A stretch of DNA of 64,000 nt from Phycisphaera sp. (GTDB lineage Bacteria; Planctomycetota; Phycisphaerae; Phycisphaerales; UBA1924). The notes below the pieces were generated by a model, which had not been told where the DNA came from, ran no database searches, and saw nothing but the letters and a program-made list of their open reading frames with translations. The translations under genes and the position numbers were made by a program. Every line of letters begins with the position of its first letter. The first letter of the stretch is position 1. The stretch lies in the NCBI GenBank assembly GCA_025916675.1, contig CP098402.1, positions 863,205 through 927,204 of the forward strand. Direction: 5' to 3'. Below are positions 41,644 through 51,311 of this stretch, piece by piece.

Positions 41644-43911
41644 TCAGGCCCTCCCCGAGGCAAGGCTCGTGCCCGAAAAATCGGTGCCAGTGTGTGAAGC
41701 GCCATTGAGTTTGGTCTCGAACAGATCGGCTCCGTACAGGCTTGCGCCGTCGAGTTTGGCATTGGTGGCGATCGCACGCTCGAGCGAGGCTTCCATAAGG
41801 TTGGATCTCGACAGATCGGCGGCGACGAGTTTGGCCTTGTAGAAGCGGAGTCCACGAAGGTCGGCGGCGATCCATGTCGAATCCTGGCCCTTTATCTTGG
41901 CGAAGTTGCCGCGCACGAACTTGGTGCCGTCGAGTTTCGCGTTGCTCAGGTCGGCACCTTCCCATTGGCTTTCGGAGAGCTGTGCCAGGCTGATGTCTGC
42001 CTGAGTATACACGGCACCGTTTGCCCGCAGTCGATCACCGAGCACCTCACAGAAGCAAGATCGAGTTGCGTTCGCTCTTTCAATGCAGGCATCGATCATC
42101 GTTGCGCCGCGGAAGTTCGTATTCTGGCATGAGGTGTCGGCGAGATCCGCCGAGGTCAGATTTGCCTTTGACATGTTCGCGTTGTCAAGATTCGCTTCGG
42201 GGCAGATCGCACTGACGGCGGAGGCTCCCGAAAGATTGGCGTCGGCGAGGTTGGCTCTGCTCAGGTCGGCATAGTCGAGGCATGTTCCGGACAGATTGGC
42301 TCCGGAAAGGTCAGCGCCGCTTAGATCGGCACCGGTGAGGTCGGCCCCGGAAAGGTCGGCACCAGTGAACTTGGCTTGCGACGCCTGTGCGGCGGGTAGC
42401 TTCGCCTCAGGCATCTTTGCGCCGGAGAGATCCGCCTCCTGCAGGCGCGCGCCCGACAAGTCCGCGGCTGGCAGTTTCACGCCGGGAAGGGACTGCGAGC
42501 TCAGATCGACGCCGGCCAAACTCGATCCTTTGGCGGCGTGGGCACCCAACTGCTCGGCAAGGGGAATAGTGGCCGGGCTCGCTTCAGGGGCTGCGTCGGC
42601 GGACGTGTTGCTGAGTTCGGCCAGAAGTTCACGCAACTCTTCGATGGTCTGGTCGTCGAGGCCAGCGTGTTGCATCGCGGGTACTTGAGATTCAAAGGAA
42701 GGTGGCTTGGCGGCCAGTGCCTCCACATCGATGCCAGACTGGGCCATGTGTTCCTCGACCTGTTCGGCAATCTCCTTGGCCTGCTGTTCGGTAAGGCCGC
42801 TCTGGCTCGGTGCTTCGGGCGGTGGGGCAGTTTCGGCGGGTGGCTGCTCGGGCACGAACGGTGCCTCTTCGGCGGCGACCTGGGTATCTGATGCAGCCAT
42901 CCATTCGGCTTCGGCTTTCGGCGGTTGGGCCAGTGGCTCGCTGCCGATGAGGACGTGGTCGATTTCCTCGTGCTCCTCGTCGGTGACGGTGGTATGGCCA
43001 CGCCAGACGAGCGTCACAACCATCTCGTCGGTGTCGACCCAGAGCGTGTCGAGGTGCATTGGCACCTCCTGCGAACCCTCTTCGTCACTCTCTTCGGTGG
43101 GTTTGCGCGTCACGAAGCACCGCACCCGTAGGCCGGGCAGTGTCCCATCGAACTCGGGTTTGTCGGCCACGAGGTTCTGGAGGTAGACGCGCTCGTCGCC
43201 CTTCAGGTAGTCCACCTGCATCGGCGGTGGGGCGGCGTTCCAATACGTTGGGTCGAAGTCCTCGGGGAACCAGGGCCAGCGTGTTTGCAGGTAGTCCTTG
43301 CGATACGTGCCAAGTTTGCCCGAGCGGAGGGCCCAGTCGCGGGGCAAAGGGCCGAAGCCGGCGGGGGTGGGGGAGTGAGTCGGGCTGCCGATGAGGTCGT
43401 GCGGATCTTCGATGTTCGGCAGGCGATGCTCCCGCTCGCTGTTTGCGCCGATGCCGATGGGATTGGCCTTTGAGTTTGCTCCACCGAATGCTCGGTCGTA
43501 GGTGATAGACATCGTGGTGAAGGGCTCGGGGTCGGACCGGATCGGCACGAGGCCCAACATCTTCTTCTGCCACCGGCGATCGCCGAACACGCCTAGCAGA
43601 CGCTCGGTCTGTCCGACGCGGAACAGGACCGGGCAGGACTGCAACGCCTGGCCGCTGGGCGTATGGCAGTGGCCGACGAGCAGGAGGTCGGCCTTGGGCT
43701 TGAAGGGCACGAACTCGCCCTCGTATCGCAGCCGATCCTGGTCGTCGAGTACGTCGCCGCCAATGGCCGGTTGTTCTTCGAGCGCTTCGGCGGGCTTGCC
43801 CTCGACAAGCTTGAACGTGCCCCGGACGATCAGGCTCAGCGAATGCGCAGGGAACCCCAGCCGGCCATGCATCATGGCGAAGGGCATCGGGGTGAGATTT
43901 TGGATCTCCAT
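41644..43911 (-). CDS. DUF2169 domain protein with C-terminal pentapeptide repeats
   Basis: A 755-residue two-part protein. Residues about 1-320 are the DUF2169 domain (LTPMPFAMMHGRLGFPAHSL, KADLLLVGHCHTP, SITYDRAFGG), a family of T6SS effector chaperone/adaptors encoded beside vgrG and PAAR-like genes. A low-complexity Pro/Ala/Glu linker follows (about 365-420). Residues about 480-755 are pentapeptide repeats (ADLSGADLTGADLSGADLSG). ATG 43911 matches the usual DUF2169 N-terminus; an upstream in-frame TTG adds ten unconvincing residues. It lies 47 bases after vgrG and abuts the next pentapeptide gene. Likely role: loading or folding of the tip components. Confidence 0.85.
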   Translation of the reverse strand: MEIQNLTPMPFAMMHGRLGFPAHSLSLIVRGTFKLVEGKPAEALEEQPAIGGDVLDDQDRLRYEGEFVPFKPKADLLLVGHCHTPSGQALQSCPVLFRVGQTERLLGVFGDRRWQKKMLGLVPIRSDPEPFTTMSITYDRAFGGANSKANPIGIGANSEREHRLPNIEDPHDLIGSPTHSPTPAGFGPLPRDWALRSGKLGTYRKDYLQTRWPWFPEDFDPTYWNAAPPPMQVDYLKGDERVYLQNLVADKPEFDGTLPGLRVRCFVTRKPTEESDEEGSQEVPMHLDTLWVDTDEMVVTLVWRGHTTVTDEEHEEIDHVLIGSEPLAQPPKAEAEWMAASDTQVAAEEAPFVPEQPPAETAPPPEAPSQSGLTEQQAKEIAEQVEEHMAQSGIDVEALAAKPPSFESQVPAMQHAGLDDQTIEELRELLAELSNTSADAAPEASPATIPLAEQLGAHAAKGSSLAGVDLSSQSLPGVKLPAADLSGARLQEADLSGAKMPEAKLPAAQASQAKFTGADLSGADLTGADLSGADLSGANLSGTCLDYADLSRANLADANLSGASAVSAICPEANLDNANMSKANLTSADLADTSCQNTNFRGATMIDACIERANATRSCFCEVLGDRLRANGAVYTQADISLAQLSESQWEGADLSNAKLDGTKFVRGNFAKIKGQDSTWIAADLRGLRFYKAKLVAADLSRSNLMEASLERAIATNAKLDGASLYGADLFETKLNGASHTGTDFSGTSLASGRA

Positions 43912-43958
43912 GCTAGATTCCGGAACACGGCGCCACTCCAAGAACGCCGTACAAACAC

Positions 43959-46721
43959 TTACGGGTTAAACAGGCCACGAACTGCTTGGAGAGCATCGTC
44001 TGCTAGCGCGGTCGGTGTATTGGCCAATTGGGCCTCGGTGGGCGGTGGTGGTGCGGGCGGCGCACCGATCTGCATGCCGTTCGCGGTGACCTTGCCTGTG
44101 AGTTTAATCTCCTTCGCCTTTAGCTCGATGACTTTACTCGACCAGAGGGTGATCGGATCCGCGGCGGTGATCTCGACGCCCTTGCTCTTCGAGATCTTGA
44201 TGGTCCCGCCATCGGTCTGGATCGTGATCGAGCCGTCGGCTAGCACTGTGACGCGCCCAAAGCCATCGTGCGAGGCCGCCTTTGTCTTGAAGTAATCGGC
44301 CCCGTCTGCTCCACTGAGATTCGAGCGAAGCGTCGCCCCATCCGCATCAAGGACGATCGCCGACTTGTACGCCTTTGGCATCACGGTATTACCTGTGAGC
44401 TTTGATCGCGCGCTGGCGATGAGTGGGGCCAGCGGAATAGCCATCATCGCGGCCTTTGCGGGCGTGGGGAACGGGGGCACGGTGCCGCCGCCACCCATGA
44501 CGACCTTTTCGCCGCCGAAGATCTCGTGCGCGCCGCGCGTTTCCTCGCCAGCGTCCTTGAGGTTGAAGCCGTACCCCTTCTCGGCTGTCACCGAATACTT
44601 CAGGCTGGCATTCTGCTCGTACGAGAGCAGCCCAAGAACATATTCGACCTGGATGCCCACAAACGCGCTCATGTCCAGCCCAATGGTGGCCTCGATAGAC
44701 CCGCCAATCGCGAGTCCATAGTCGATGCCCGTCACGATATCGAAGGAGTTGCCGTCGATCTGTTGGACATCGTTGCCCTTGATCTTGACCGTGTAGTCGC
44801 CATCGCTATACAGGCCGATGCCGCCACGGTCCTTTGGCGTTGCTCCGGAGCCTCCGAAGATGTCGCTAACATACGTCAGGTTGATCTTGCGTTCGCCACC
44901 GATCCATACTTGCGAACCGCTGCCGCTGGGTTGGGGCGAGTGGAGTAGGATCTGTTCCTTCCCAGACTCGCTGTTCATCACCAGGTGGTTGCCCCCGACA
45001 TCGCTCATCACCTGCATGTGGTTGCTGCGGGGTTGGTTTCTAGGATCGGGGACCGGCTCGCTCGGCATCTCTGCGCCGGGCATCCGTGCGGCGTTATAGA
45101 GCCGTCCCGTGATCACGGGTCGGTCCGGGTCGCCATTGATGAACGACACCAGCACCTCGTCGCCGATGTGTGGTACATTCCATGAGCCCCATCCCTTGCT
45201 TGCCGTCGGCTGTGCGACCCGGAGCCAGCACGTCGGCCACGGATGCGATCTGGGGTTGTTCGAGCCGACCATGACCGGAGAGTCTTGCTCGTCGAGTTCG
45301 GGATCGAGATTCCAGTGCATCCGAACCCGCACGCGGGCGTGGTTGTCCATGCTCGCGGGTTCGGTCTTGTCCTGGTCTGATGGGGGCAACTCGCCGTTGT
45401 CATCGACGACGAACGCCGTATGGGGTCCGTGCATCGTTGGGCGAGGCGTGACGCGGTCGGGCACGTAACGGACCGTGGCATGTATGGCTTCGAGTGTGGC
45501 TTCGTGGATCCACGAGGTGTTGTTTGTACCCGGTTCTGGCACCATGGCGGTCGGCTGTACTTCGGCAGACTGGAAGCTCGTCCCAGTGCTCCGCACACGC
45601 TGAATAAGCAACTCGGCCCTGACGACGAGGTACGTCCCTAGTTCCGTAGCGGTTTGGATCTCATAACGGTACCCGGTGGCAACCCCGCGCGAGCGTGTCT
45701 TGCCCATCCAGCTCTCGCCCTTGCTGGTAAGCTCGGTGAGCCTGATGCTGGCCATCGTGTCGAGATAGCTTGTATCGCTCGTATCGGTCTCGCCCTCCTC
45801 TCGGGCCAGACCGGCGTACGCCTCGTATTGGGTCCCCGGGCCGTTCGTGGAGTCATCGTCGGGGCTTTGGAGCCGGATGACCTGGGACGCCGCCGGGGTT
45901 CGCTTCCCATCGAAGTCCATCGACTCGTAGCGCGATGGGCGGCGATTCCACTGGCGGCACCAACTCGAGAGAGATTCGCCAGACAGCGATGCGGCCCGGT
46001 TGAGTTCCAGCGTGTCATACTTCCCGGCGAACGAGTCGAGCGTATCGTCGTCGATCCGCGCCTGCCGATCCTCGTAGGGCTCATTGAACGCGGTGTAGTG
46101 AGCCTCTTCGCTTGCCAGGACGAGCTTGTCGCCGTCCTTGGTGTGCTCGAAGAAGTAGGCGATGCCCTCTTCCTCGAGCAACCGCTGCACAAACGCAAGG
46201 TCGGTCTCGTTGAACTGCACGCAGTAGTCGCGTTGCTTCCATGGCCAGGTATCTCCGAGCCTGGACGCGTCTCGATCCGACTCGATACCGTGGTCTGCGA
46301 GCACCAGATCCACGATCTGGAGGGTGGTGCGATCCTGGAATATACGGCAGTTCGTCCGGGTCTCCAGAGTCCCGATCGTCGGCACCAACTCGAGCTCATA
46401 CACGACGTGGTCCTCTATGCCGTGTGTCTCGGCGTCGAGCTGCCAGAACCGCCGGATCATGCCACCAAGGTAGCGTACCTTGGGGAGGGGATTGCCATCA
46501 AGATCAACACCGTTCTCGCTTGTTTTGATCGCAAGCGTCAACCGTCGTCCGAGGATCTCGCCCAGAGTCACATCTGCAGCGATCGGTGTACCAAACAGGC
46601 CAATGGTGTACGAGAACGCGCGCCCGAGCGACTCACTGCCCCGCACGAGGTGGACGTAGAGCCCATCGAGAGCATCGGGAGCCTCATGGAGAGTGACGAA
46701 GTCCGCGTCATCGTAGATCAT
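43959..46721 (-). CDS. vgrG: T6SS spike protein VgrG (TssI)
   Basis: A 920-residue VgrG. The gp27-like part (about 1-420) contains FSYTIGLFGTP, CRIFQDRTTLQIVDLVL, RDYCVQFNETDLAFVQRLLEEEGI. The gp5 OB-fold follows near residues 470-565 (HARVRVRMHW, WLRVAQPTASKGWG, PHIGDEVLVSFINGDPDRPVITG), then the beta-helical needle (GGNHLVMNSESGKEQ). The tail ends with short strands and a Pro-rich stretch, with no enzymatic extension, so this is a structural rather than evolved VgrG. AGGGGG precedes ATG 46721. Trimeric VgrG sits on Hcp and is sharpened by the DUF4150 protein encoded downstream. Confidence 0.96.
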   Translation of the reverse strand: MIYDDADFVTLHEAPDALDGLYVHLVRGSESLGRAFSYTIGLFGTPIAADVTLGEILGRRLTLAIKTSENGVDLDGNPLPKVRYLGGMIRRFWQLDAETHGIEDHVVYELELVPTIGTLETRTNCRIFQDRTTLQIVDLVLADHGIESDRDASRLGDTWPWKQRDYCVQFNETDLAFVQRLLEEEGIAYFFEHTKDGDKLVLASEEAHYTAFNEPYEDRQARIDDDTLDSFAGKYDTLELNRAASLSGESLSSWCRQWNRRPSRYESMDFDGKRTPAASQVIRLQSPDDDSTNGPGTQYEAYAGLAREEGETDTSDTSYLDTMASIRLTELTSKGESWMGKTRSRGVATGYRYEIQTATELGTYLVVRAELLIQRVRSTGTSFQSAEVQPTAMVPEPGTNNTSWIHEATLEAIHATVRYVPDRVTPRPTMHGPHTAFVVDDNGELPPSDQDKTEPASMDNHARVRVRMHWNLDPELDEQDSPVMVGSNNPRSHPWPTCWLRVAQPTASKGWGSWNVPHIGDEVLVSFINGDPDRPVITGRLYNAARMPGAEMPSEPVPDPRNQPRSNHMQVMSDVGGNHLVMNSESGKEQILLHSPQPSGSGSQVWIGGERKINLTYVSDIFGGSGATPKDRGGIGLYSDGDYTVKIKGNDVQQIDGNSFDIVTGIDYGLAIGGSIEATIGLDMSAFVGIQVEYVLGLLSYEQNASLKYSVTAEKGYGFNLKDAGEETRGAHEIFGGEKVVMGGGGTVPPFPTPAKAAMMAIPLAPLIASARSKLTGNTVMPKAYKSAIVLDADGATLRSNLSGADGADYFKTKAASHDGFGRVTVLADGSITIQTDGGTIKISKSKGVEITAADPITLWSSKVIELKAKEIKLTGKVTANGMQIGAPPAPPPPTEAQLANTPTALADDALQAVRGLFNP

Positions 46722-46769
46722 GATTCACCCCCTAGAGTCCGACCATTCTACACCCGCCCTCGGCTTGGA

Positions 46770-48500
46770 TCAGATCACGGGATCGTGCCCACGCTCGCTG
46801 CAGAACCGGGCGACTTCTTCGCTATCCAACGTCACCACCGTGCGGATGAAGGCATTCCATGACAATCGCCAGGCGATCGCGCGATGGAGCAACGACCCAA
46901 CGAGGGTGGCCGATCCATCGGTATTTGAGATCGGGGCCCCGAGCTGGAGTTCGACCTCGATGCCATGGGAGATGCCACGGGCGGACACCGATCGTGCCGG
47001 GCGGACGCGAGTGCCGAGGATTCCCCGGGCGAGGAGTGATGTATTGGCGGCTTCGGTGGCATCAAGGCCGCGGAACCAGTGCGCGAGACTGGTCGCGCCG
47101 TCGGCGAGCGGCTGGGCGGTCGCTCGTGCGTTCCGCAGCCAGGCTTCTTCCCCGTCGGTGAGCACCGCGGATGCTGGACTGGAATCACTGACCGATTCGA
47201 TGCTTGCAATTGGAAATGATTCTGCCGGTTCGATGACGAGTCTGCCTGCCGAAGCGGCCATCACCGCGCCATCGGTGACCAGAGCGCTCACTGAGAGCTT
47301 CTGGGAGCCCGTGTGTGCGGCCGACCCGTCGGCGAGCACGAAGTCGAGGTGGTAGGCCGAGGCGCCGCGCTCGCCTGCCCCATCCCAACGGGCAACCCGG
47401 CGGTCCATGAACATGGCACGCCCTCCATCAACAGCCGCTCCGAAGCGGGGGATCTCGCTTCGTTTCTCGTCGAGTGTCCTGACCTCGTCAATCGCGACGA
47501 TGTCGTATCGATCAGGGCGAGCTTTATCGACCCACAACTCGTTCGTGTTCGACGTGACGCGGAGTTCGAATCGCTTTCGGTACACGTTGGCGAGCGGCAC
47601 GCAATGCAACGCCAGTTCGATGGGGGCAGAAATCGCCAGATCTCGAGGTGGGGCGCCGAACGCCGCCACGATCTCAAGGGTGCTCCCTTTGGCGTGCTGG
47701 CATACCTTGGCGAGGCCGCCGATGCAAACGCCTCGGAAGCGTTCCGGCAATGCAAGGCACTCCCTGGCTAGAGCATCCTGGGCTGATCGTGAGTGTGCAT
47801 CGCCTGCGGCTATGGACGGAGTCATGTCAGCCAGGCCGATCGAGACTTCAACCCACGCCGGGTCGGGAGCGCTTCTGGCGAAGAGTCGCGTATTCGGCGA
47901 GAGCAGCGCGGCGTGGACCGCCCCCCCAGCAGGTCCGATTGCGTGGAGTGTGAGTTCCTCGACTCCGAGATCAGCGAGTGTGGCTTCACCGATGCGCTTG
48001 AACTCCAGCTTCAGGGCCCCGCGTGCCCGTATCGGCAGCGACAGGCGGGCAATATCCTGCTCATGCTCGGTCGACCGGGTGATCGTAATCGGTCTGAGCG
48101 TCATGTCCTGGCAAGTAGTGAGAATACAACTCTCGGAAGAAGCCGCAACCGTGGCCTGGAATGCCGCCGCTCTCGGAACCACGAAGCCACCGGGGTCGAG
48201 ATCGGGCGTGGGTGTCATTCGCGCCAGGACCAAAGACGGCGTCACCGGACTCGCCGCGAGACCGAAGGCATCGAGTATGCCGCAAGATACCGCCGGGCAG
48301 GCCCCGTCGATCCGGCGCTGTACCCCGGCAGCAAGCAAAGCGGTGGATTCGAGCAGTCGCTCGGTGTGCGGGTCCGAGCAGGCATCGTCCGATATGCCGA
48401 GCCGGGCCGCCGCGTCGGGGTGCTCGGCGGCGAAGAGGCCGGCGCGGCTCCGCAGCCAACGCAACTCCTGTTTGTATCGTTCCAGTAGTTGCCGTTCCAT
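46770..48500 (-). CDS. Second TssF-like baseplate protein
   Basis: A 576-residue TssF (VasA/ImpG, DUF879) homologue. The N-terminus carries the family pattern: ERYKQELRWLRSRAGLFAAEHPDAAARLG, DPHTERLLESTALLAAGVQRRID. The middle part has GFVVPRAAAFQA and FRGVCIGGLAKV, matching the usual threshold-sheet segments, and the C-terminus has GISHGIEVELQLG. A separate, canonical tssF lies at 52613-54424, next to tssE and tssG, so this is a divergent paralogue. It heads the leftward spike block, 48 bases before vgrG. It could form alternative wedges specific to this spike, or represent a duplicated copy taking on adaptor function. Confidence 0.82.
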   Translation of the reverse strand: MERQLLERYKQELRWLRSRAGLFAAEHPDAAARLGISDDACSDPHTERLLESTALLAAGVQRRIDGACPAVSCGILDAFGLAASPVTPSLVLARMTPTPDLDPGGFVVPRAAAFQATVAASSESCILTTCQDMTLRPITITRSTEHEQDIARLSLPIRARGALKLEFKRIGEATLADLGVEELTLHAIGPAGGAVHAALLSPNTRLFARSAPDPAWVEVSIGLADMTPSIAAGDAHSRSAQDALARECLALPERFRGVCIGGLAKVCQHAKGSTLEIVAAFGAPPRDLAISAPIELALHCVPLANVYRKRFELRVTSNTNELWVDKARPDRYDIVAIDEVRTLDEKRSEIPRFGAAVDGGRAMFMDRRVARWDGAGERGASAYHLDFVLADGSAAHTGSQKLSVSALVTDGAVMAASAGRLVIEPAESFPIASIESVSDSSPASAVLTDGEEAWLRNARATAQPLADGATSLAHWFRGLDATEAANTSLLARGILGTRVRPARSVSARGISHGIEVELQLGAPISNTDGSATLVGSLLHRAIAWRLSWNAFIRTVVTLDSEEVARFCSERGHDPVI

Positions 48501-48579
48501 GCCGAATCCGCGAGTCAAGGATCCAGATCTGGGGACTTTCAATCCCGCTTACCGCCCGCCGCAGGCTAGGCTTTACCCG

Positions 48580-48608
48580 TTGCCGTAGGAGGCTACAGTG
48601 GATATTCT
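48580..48608 (+). promoter_or_regulatory. Candidate promoter of the tssB operon
   Basis: TTGCCG at 48580-48585 and TATTCT at 48603-48608 are separated by 17 bases, each a 4/6 match to sigma70 boxes. Transcription would begin near 48615, leaving about 48 bases before the GTG of tssB. It lies in the 162-base divergent region shared with the TssF-like/vgrG block. I found no sigma54 -24/-12 pair with correct spacing here. Confidence 0.35.
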
Positions 48609-48662
48609 TGCAGGCTTGTGTGGTCCTACGTTGTACGGCCCAGTTGGCAAAGGGGGTAAGCT

Positions 48663-49187
48663 GTGGCGAAAGCAAGCAGTCAAAAGTTCGTTGCTCGCAA
48701 CCGGGCCCCGCGTGTGCAGATCGAGTACGACCTCGAATTGTACGGCGCGGAAAAGAAGATCAACCTCCCGTTCATCGTGGGCGTGATGGCCGACCTGAGC
48801 GGCAAGCCCGAAGAACCACTTCCGAGCGTCGACCAGAGGTCGTTCCAGGAAATCGATATCGATAACTTCGATGATCGGATGAAGGCGGCCAAGCCCCGGG
48901 TGGCCTTCCAAGTCGACAACTCGCTCACTGGCGAGGGCAACGTCGCGGTCGACATCACGTTCGAGAGCCTCGACGATTTCTCGCCCGCTGCGGTGGCCCG
49001 GAAGGTCGGGGCACTCAACAAGATGCTCACCGCTCGCACCGAACTCGCCAACCTCCTGACATACATGGATGGCAAGGGCGGAGCGGAGGAACTGGTCGCC
49101 AAGGCCCTGAACGACCCGGCACTCTTGAGTGCATTGACGTCGGCACCAAAACCCGATGATGCGCAGGAGGGCTCGAACGATGGCTGA
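48663..49187 (+). CDS. tssB: T6SS contractile sheath small subunit TssB (VipA)
   Basis: A 174-residue TssB. Family motifs are present: RVQIEYDLELYGAEKKINLPFIVGVMADLSG at the start, then FQEIDIDNFDDRMKAAKPRVAFQVDN and LDDFSPAAVARKVGALNKML. Size is typical. The start is GTG 48663 behind an AGGGGG-like site. It pairs with TssC to form the sheath around the Hcp tube. The end overlaps tssC by 8 bases, giving the stoichiometric coupling typical of the pair. First gene of the right-hand T6SS block. Confidence 0.96.
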   Translation: MAKASSQKFVARNRAPRVQIEYDLELYGAEKKINLPFIVGVMADLSGKPEEPLPSVDQRSFQEIDIDNFDDRMKAAKPRVAFQVDNSLTGEGNVAVDITFESLDDFSPAAVARKVGALNKMLTARTELANLLTYMDGKGGAEELVAKALNDPALLSALTSAPKPDDAQEGSNDG

Positions 49188-50676
49188 GACCGATCCCCAG
49201 GCCCAACCACAAGAAGCCGCAGGCGAGACTCTCGCACCCTCCGAGTTCGAGCAACTGCTCCAGAAAGAGTTCAAGCCGAAGAGCGATGGCGCCAAGTCGG
49301 CTATTGACGCCGCCGTCCGGACCCTGGCCGAGCAGGCCCTGTCCGATTCGGTGGTCATCAGCGACGACGTGATCAAGACGATCGAGGCGATGATCGCCCA
49401 GATCGACGCGAAGCTCAGCGAGCAGCTCAACCTGATCATGCACCATCCCGATTTCGCCAGGCTCGAGGGCACCTGGCGCGGGCTGAACCACCTGGTGAGC
49501 AACACCGAGACCGACGAGACGCTCAAGATCCGGGTGATGAACGTCTCCAAGAAGGAAGCCGGCAAGACGCTCAAGAAATTCAAGGGCGCTGCCTGGGACC
49601 AGAGCCCCCTGTTCAAGCAGATCTACGAGCAGGAGTTCGGTTCGCCCGGTGGCGAGCCGTATGGCATGCTCATCGGTGACTACGAGTTCGACCACTCGCC
49701 TCCGGACGTCGAGATGCTTGGTGGCATCGCCCAGATCGCGGCGGCGGCCCATGCCCCCTTCATCACGGCTTCCGGCCCGCGCCTGATGAACATGGACTCG
49801 TGGCAGGAACTGGCGAACCCCCGCGATCTCACGAAGATCTTCGGGACCGCCGAGTACGCCGCATGGCGTTCCCTTCGCGAGTCCGACGATTCACGCTACA
49901 TCGCGATGACCATGCCGCGGTTCTTGTCCCGTCTGCCGTACGGCGCCAAGACCAACCCGGTCGAGGACTTCTCCTTCGAGGAAGACACCGAAGCCGACCA
50001 GCACGAAAAATACGTGTGGTCGAACTCCGCGTACGCGATGGGCGCGAACATCACGCGAGCCTTTAAGCAATACGGCTGGTGTTCGAGAATCCGCGGCGTC
50101 GAGAGCGGCGGCATGGTCGAGGGCCTGCCGTGCCACACCTTCCCGACCGACGACGGCGGCGTCGATTCCAAGTGCCCGACCGAGATCGCGATCACCGACC
50201 GCCGCGAGGCCGAGCTGGGCCAAAACGGCTTGCTCCCCCTCTCGCACTGGAAAAACACCGACTACGCCGCATTCATCGGGGCCCAGACCCTGCACAAGCC
50301 CGCCGAGTACGACGATTCAGATGCTTCGGCGAACGCCAGCCTTGGCGCACGGCTCCCGTATCTCTTCTCGACCTGCCGATTCGCGCACTTCTTGAAGTGC
50401 ATCGTGCGAGACAAGATCGGTTCCTTCAAGGAACGAGAAGACATGGAAAAGTGGCTCAACAACTGGATCATGCAGTATGTCGAGCCGGATCCGGGGAACG
50501 CTTCCGAGGAAGCCAAGGCCCGTCGCCCCCTGGCTGCGGCCGAGGTCGCGGTGCAGGAGGTGGAGGGTAACCCGGGGTACTACTCGTCGAAGTTCTTCCT
50601 GAGACCCCACTACCAACTCGAGGGTCTCACGGTCTCGTTGCGACTGGTCTCCAAGCTGCCGTCCATCAAGAGCTGA
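49180..50676 (+). CDS. tssC: T6SS contractile sheath large subunit TssC (VipB)
   Basis: A 498-residue TssC. Characteristic stretches include HHPDFARLEGTWRGLNHLVSN, FGSPGGEPYGMLIGDYEF, LPYGAKTNPVEDF, WSNSAYAMGANITRAF and YFLK-type C-terminal strand (YYSSKFFLRPHYQLEGLTVSLRLVSKLP). It is complete and of normal length. ATG 49180 gives a start directly inside the end of tssB. It assembles with TssB into the contractile sheath, whose disassembly is driven by the ClpV ATPase encoded at the end of the operon. Confidence 0.97.
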   Translation: MAETDPQAQPQEAAGETLAPSEFEQLLQKEFKPKSDGAKSAIDAAVRTLAEQALSDSVVISDDVIKTIEAMIAQIDAKLSEQLNLIMHHPDFARLEGTWRGLNHLVSNTETDETLKIRVMNVSKKEAGKTLKKFKGAAWDQSPLFKQIYEQEFGSPGGEPYGMLIGDYEFDHSPPDVEMLGGIAQIAAAAHAPFITASGPRLMNMDSWQELANPRDLTKIFGTAEYAAWRSLRESDDSRYIAMTMPRFLSRLPYGAKTNPVEDFSFEEDTEADQHEKYVWSNSAYAMGANITRAFKQYGWCSRIRGVESGGMVEGLPCHTFPTDDGGVDSKCPTEIAITDRREAELGQNGLLPLSHWKNTDYAAFIGAQTLHKPAEYDDSDASANASLGARLPYLFSTCRFAHFLKCIVRDKIGSFKEREDMEKWLNNWIMQYVEPDPGNASEEAKARRPLAAAEVAVQEVEGNPGYYSSKFFLRPHYQLEGLTVSLRLVSKLPSIKS

Positions 50677-50749
50677 TGCCCGGCAGGGCGGTAGGAAACA
50701 CATACGCACGCCTCGCGGCCACTGGTCATAGGGCAGCAGGAGATTCACC

Positions 50750-51250
50750 ATGCCGTTCGACGGTTTCATGGAAGTGGAAGGCATCAAGGGCGACAGCACC
50801 GACAAGGCGCACAAGGAGTGGATCGAGATCCTCGGCTTCCAGCATCGCATCCACCAGCCCACCGGCGGCACTGGGAGCGCCCAGGGCACGCACGCAGGCG
50901 GCCGGGCCGACCACGCCGACTTCAAGATCACCAAACGCCTCGACAGCGCTACCCCAGGCTTGGCCTTGCACTGCTGCAACGGCAAGCCGATCCCGGAAGT
51001 CAAGATCGAGTTGTGCCGTGCCATGGGCGACAAGACCAAGTTCATGCAGTTCACCCTGAAAGACGCCATTATTAGCGAGGTTTCGCCCATAGGGCGTGCC
51101 GCCGGTGACGACTCGATCCCCGTTGAAGAGGTCTGCTTCCGCTACGGCGAGATCCACTGGGAGTACACACCCACGGATCCGAAGGGTGGCGGCAAGACTG
51201 GCGCTGCGATGCAATCTGGTTGGAGCACGCTTGAGAACGCATCGGCGTAG
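50750..51250 (+). CDS. hcp: T6SS tube protein Hcp (TssD)
   Basis: A 166-residue Hcp. Motifs: FDGFMEVEGIKGDSTDKAHKEWIEILGF at the start, DFKITKRLDSATPGLALHC in the middle and CFRYGEIHWEYTP near the end. Hcp hexamers stack into the inner tube and may carry small effectors in the lumen. AGGAG lies 7 bases before the ATG. Slightly larger gaps on both sides (73 and 61 bases) leave room for an internal promoter or processing, which would suit the high demand for Hcp. Confidence 0.96.
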   Translation: MPFDGFMEVEGIKGDSTDKAHKEWIEILGFQHRIHQPTGGTGSAQGTHAGGRADHADFKITKRLDSATPGLALHCCNGKPIPEVKIELCRAMGDKTKFMQFTLKDAIISEVSPIGRAAGDDSIPVEEVCFRYGEIHWEYTPTDPKGGGKTGAAMQSGWSTLENASA

Positions 51251-51311
51251 CCCGTTTTATCGGCCTTGTTGCATCCCAGCAGCGTGGACATCTACAGAAA
51301 TGGGTTGATCC

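Noticed and set aside
40092-43000. Possible CRISPR-like or minisatellite repeat within the pentapeptide genes
   Set aside because: The periodicity is 15 bases and degenerate at the codon level, exactly what tandem A(D/N)LxX pentapeptides produce; there are no constant repeats with unique spacers.
48597-48620. Sigma54 (-24/-12) promoter in front of tssB (TGG ... TGC)
   Set aside because: The GG and GC doublets are 8 bases apart rather than the required 10, so the match is not acceptable.
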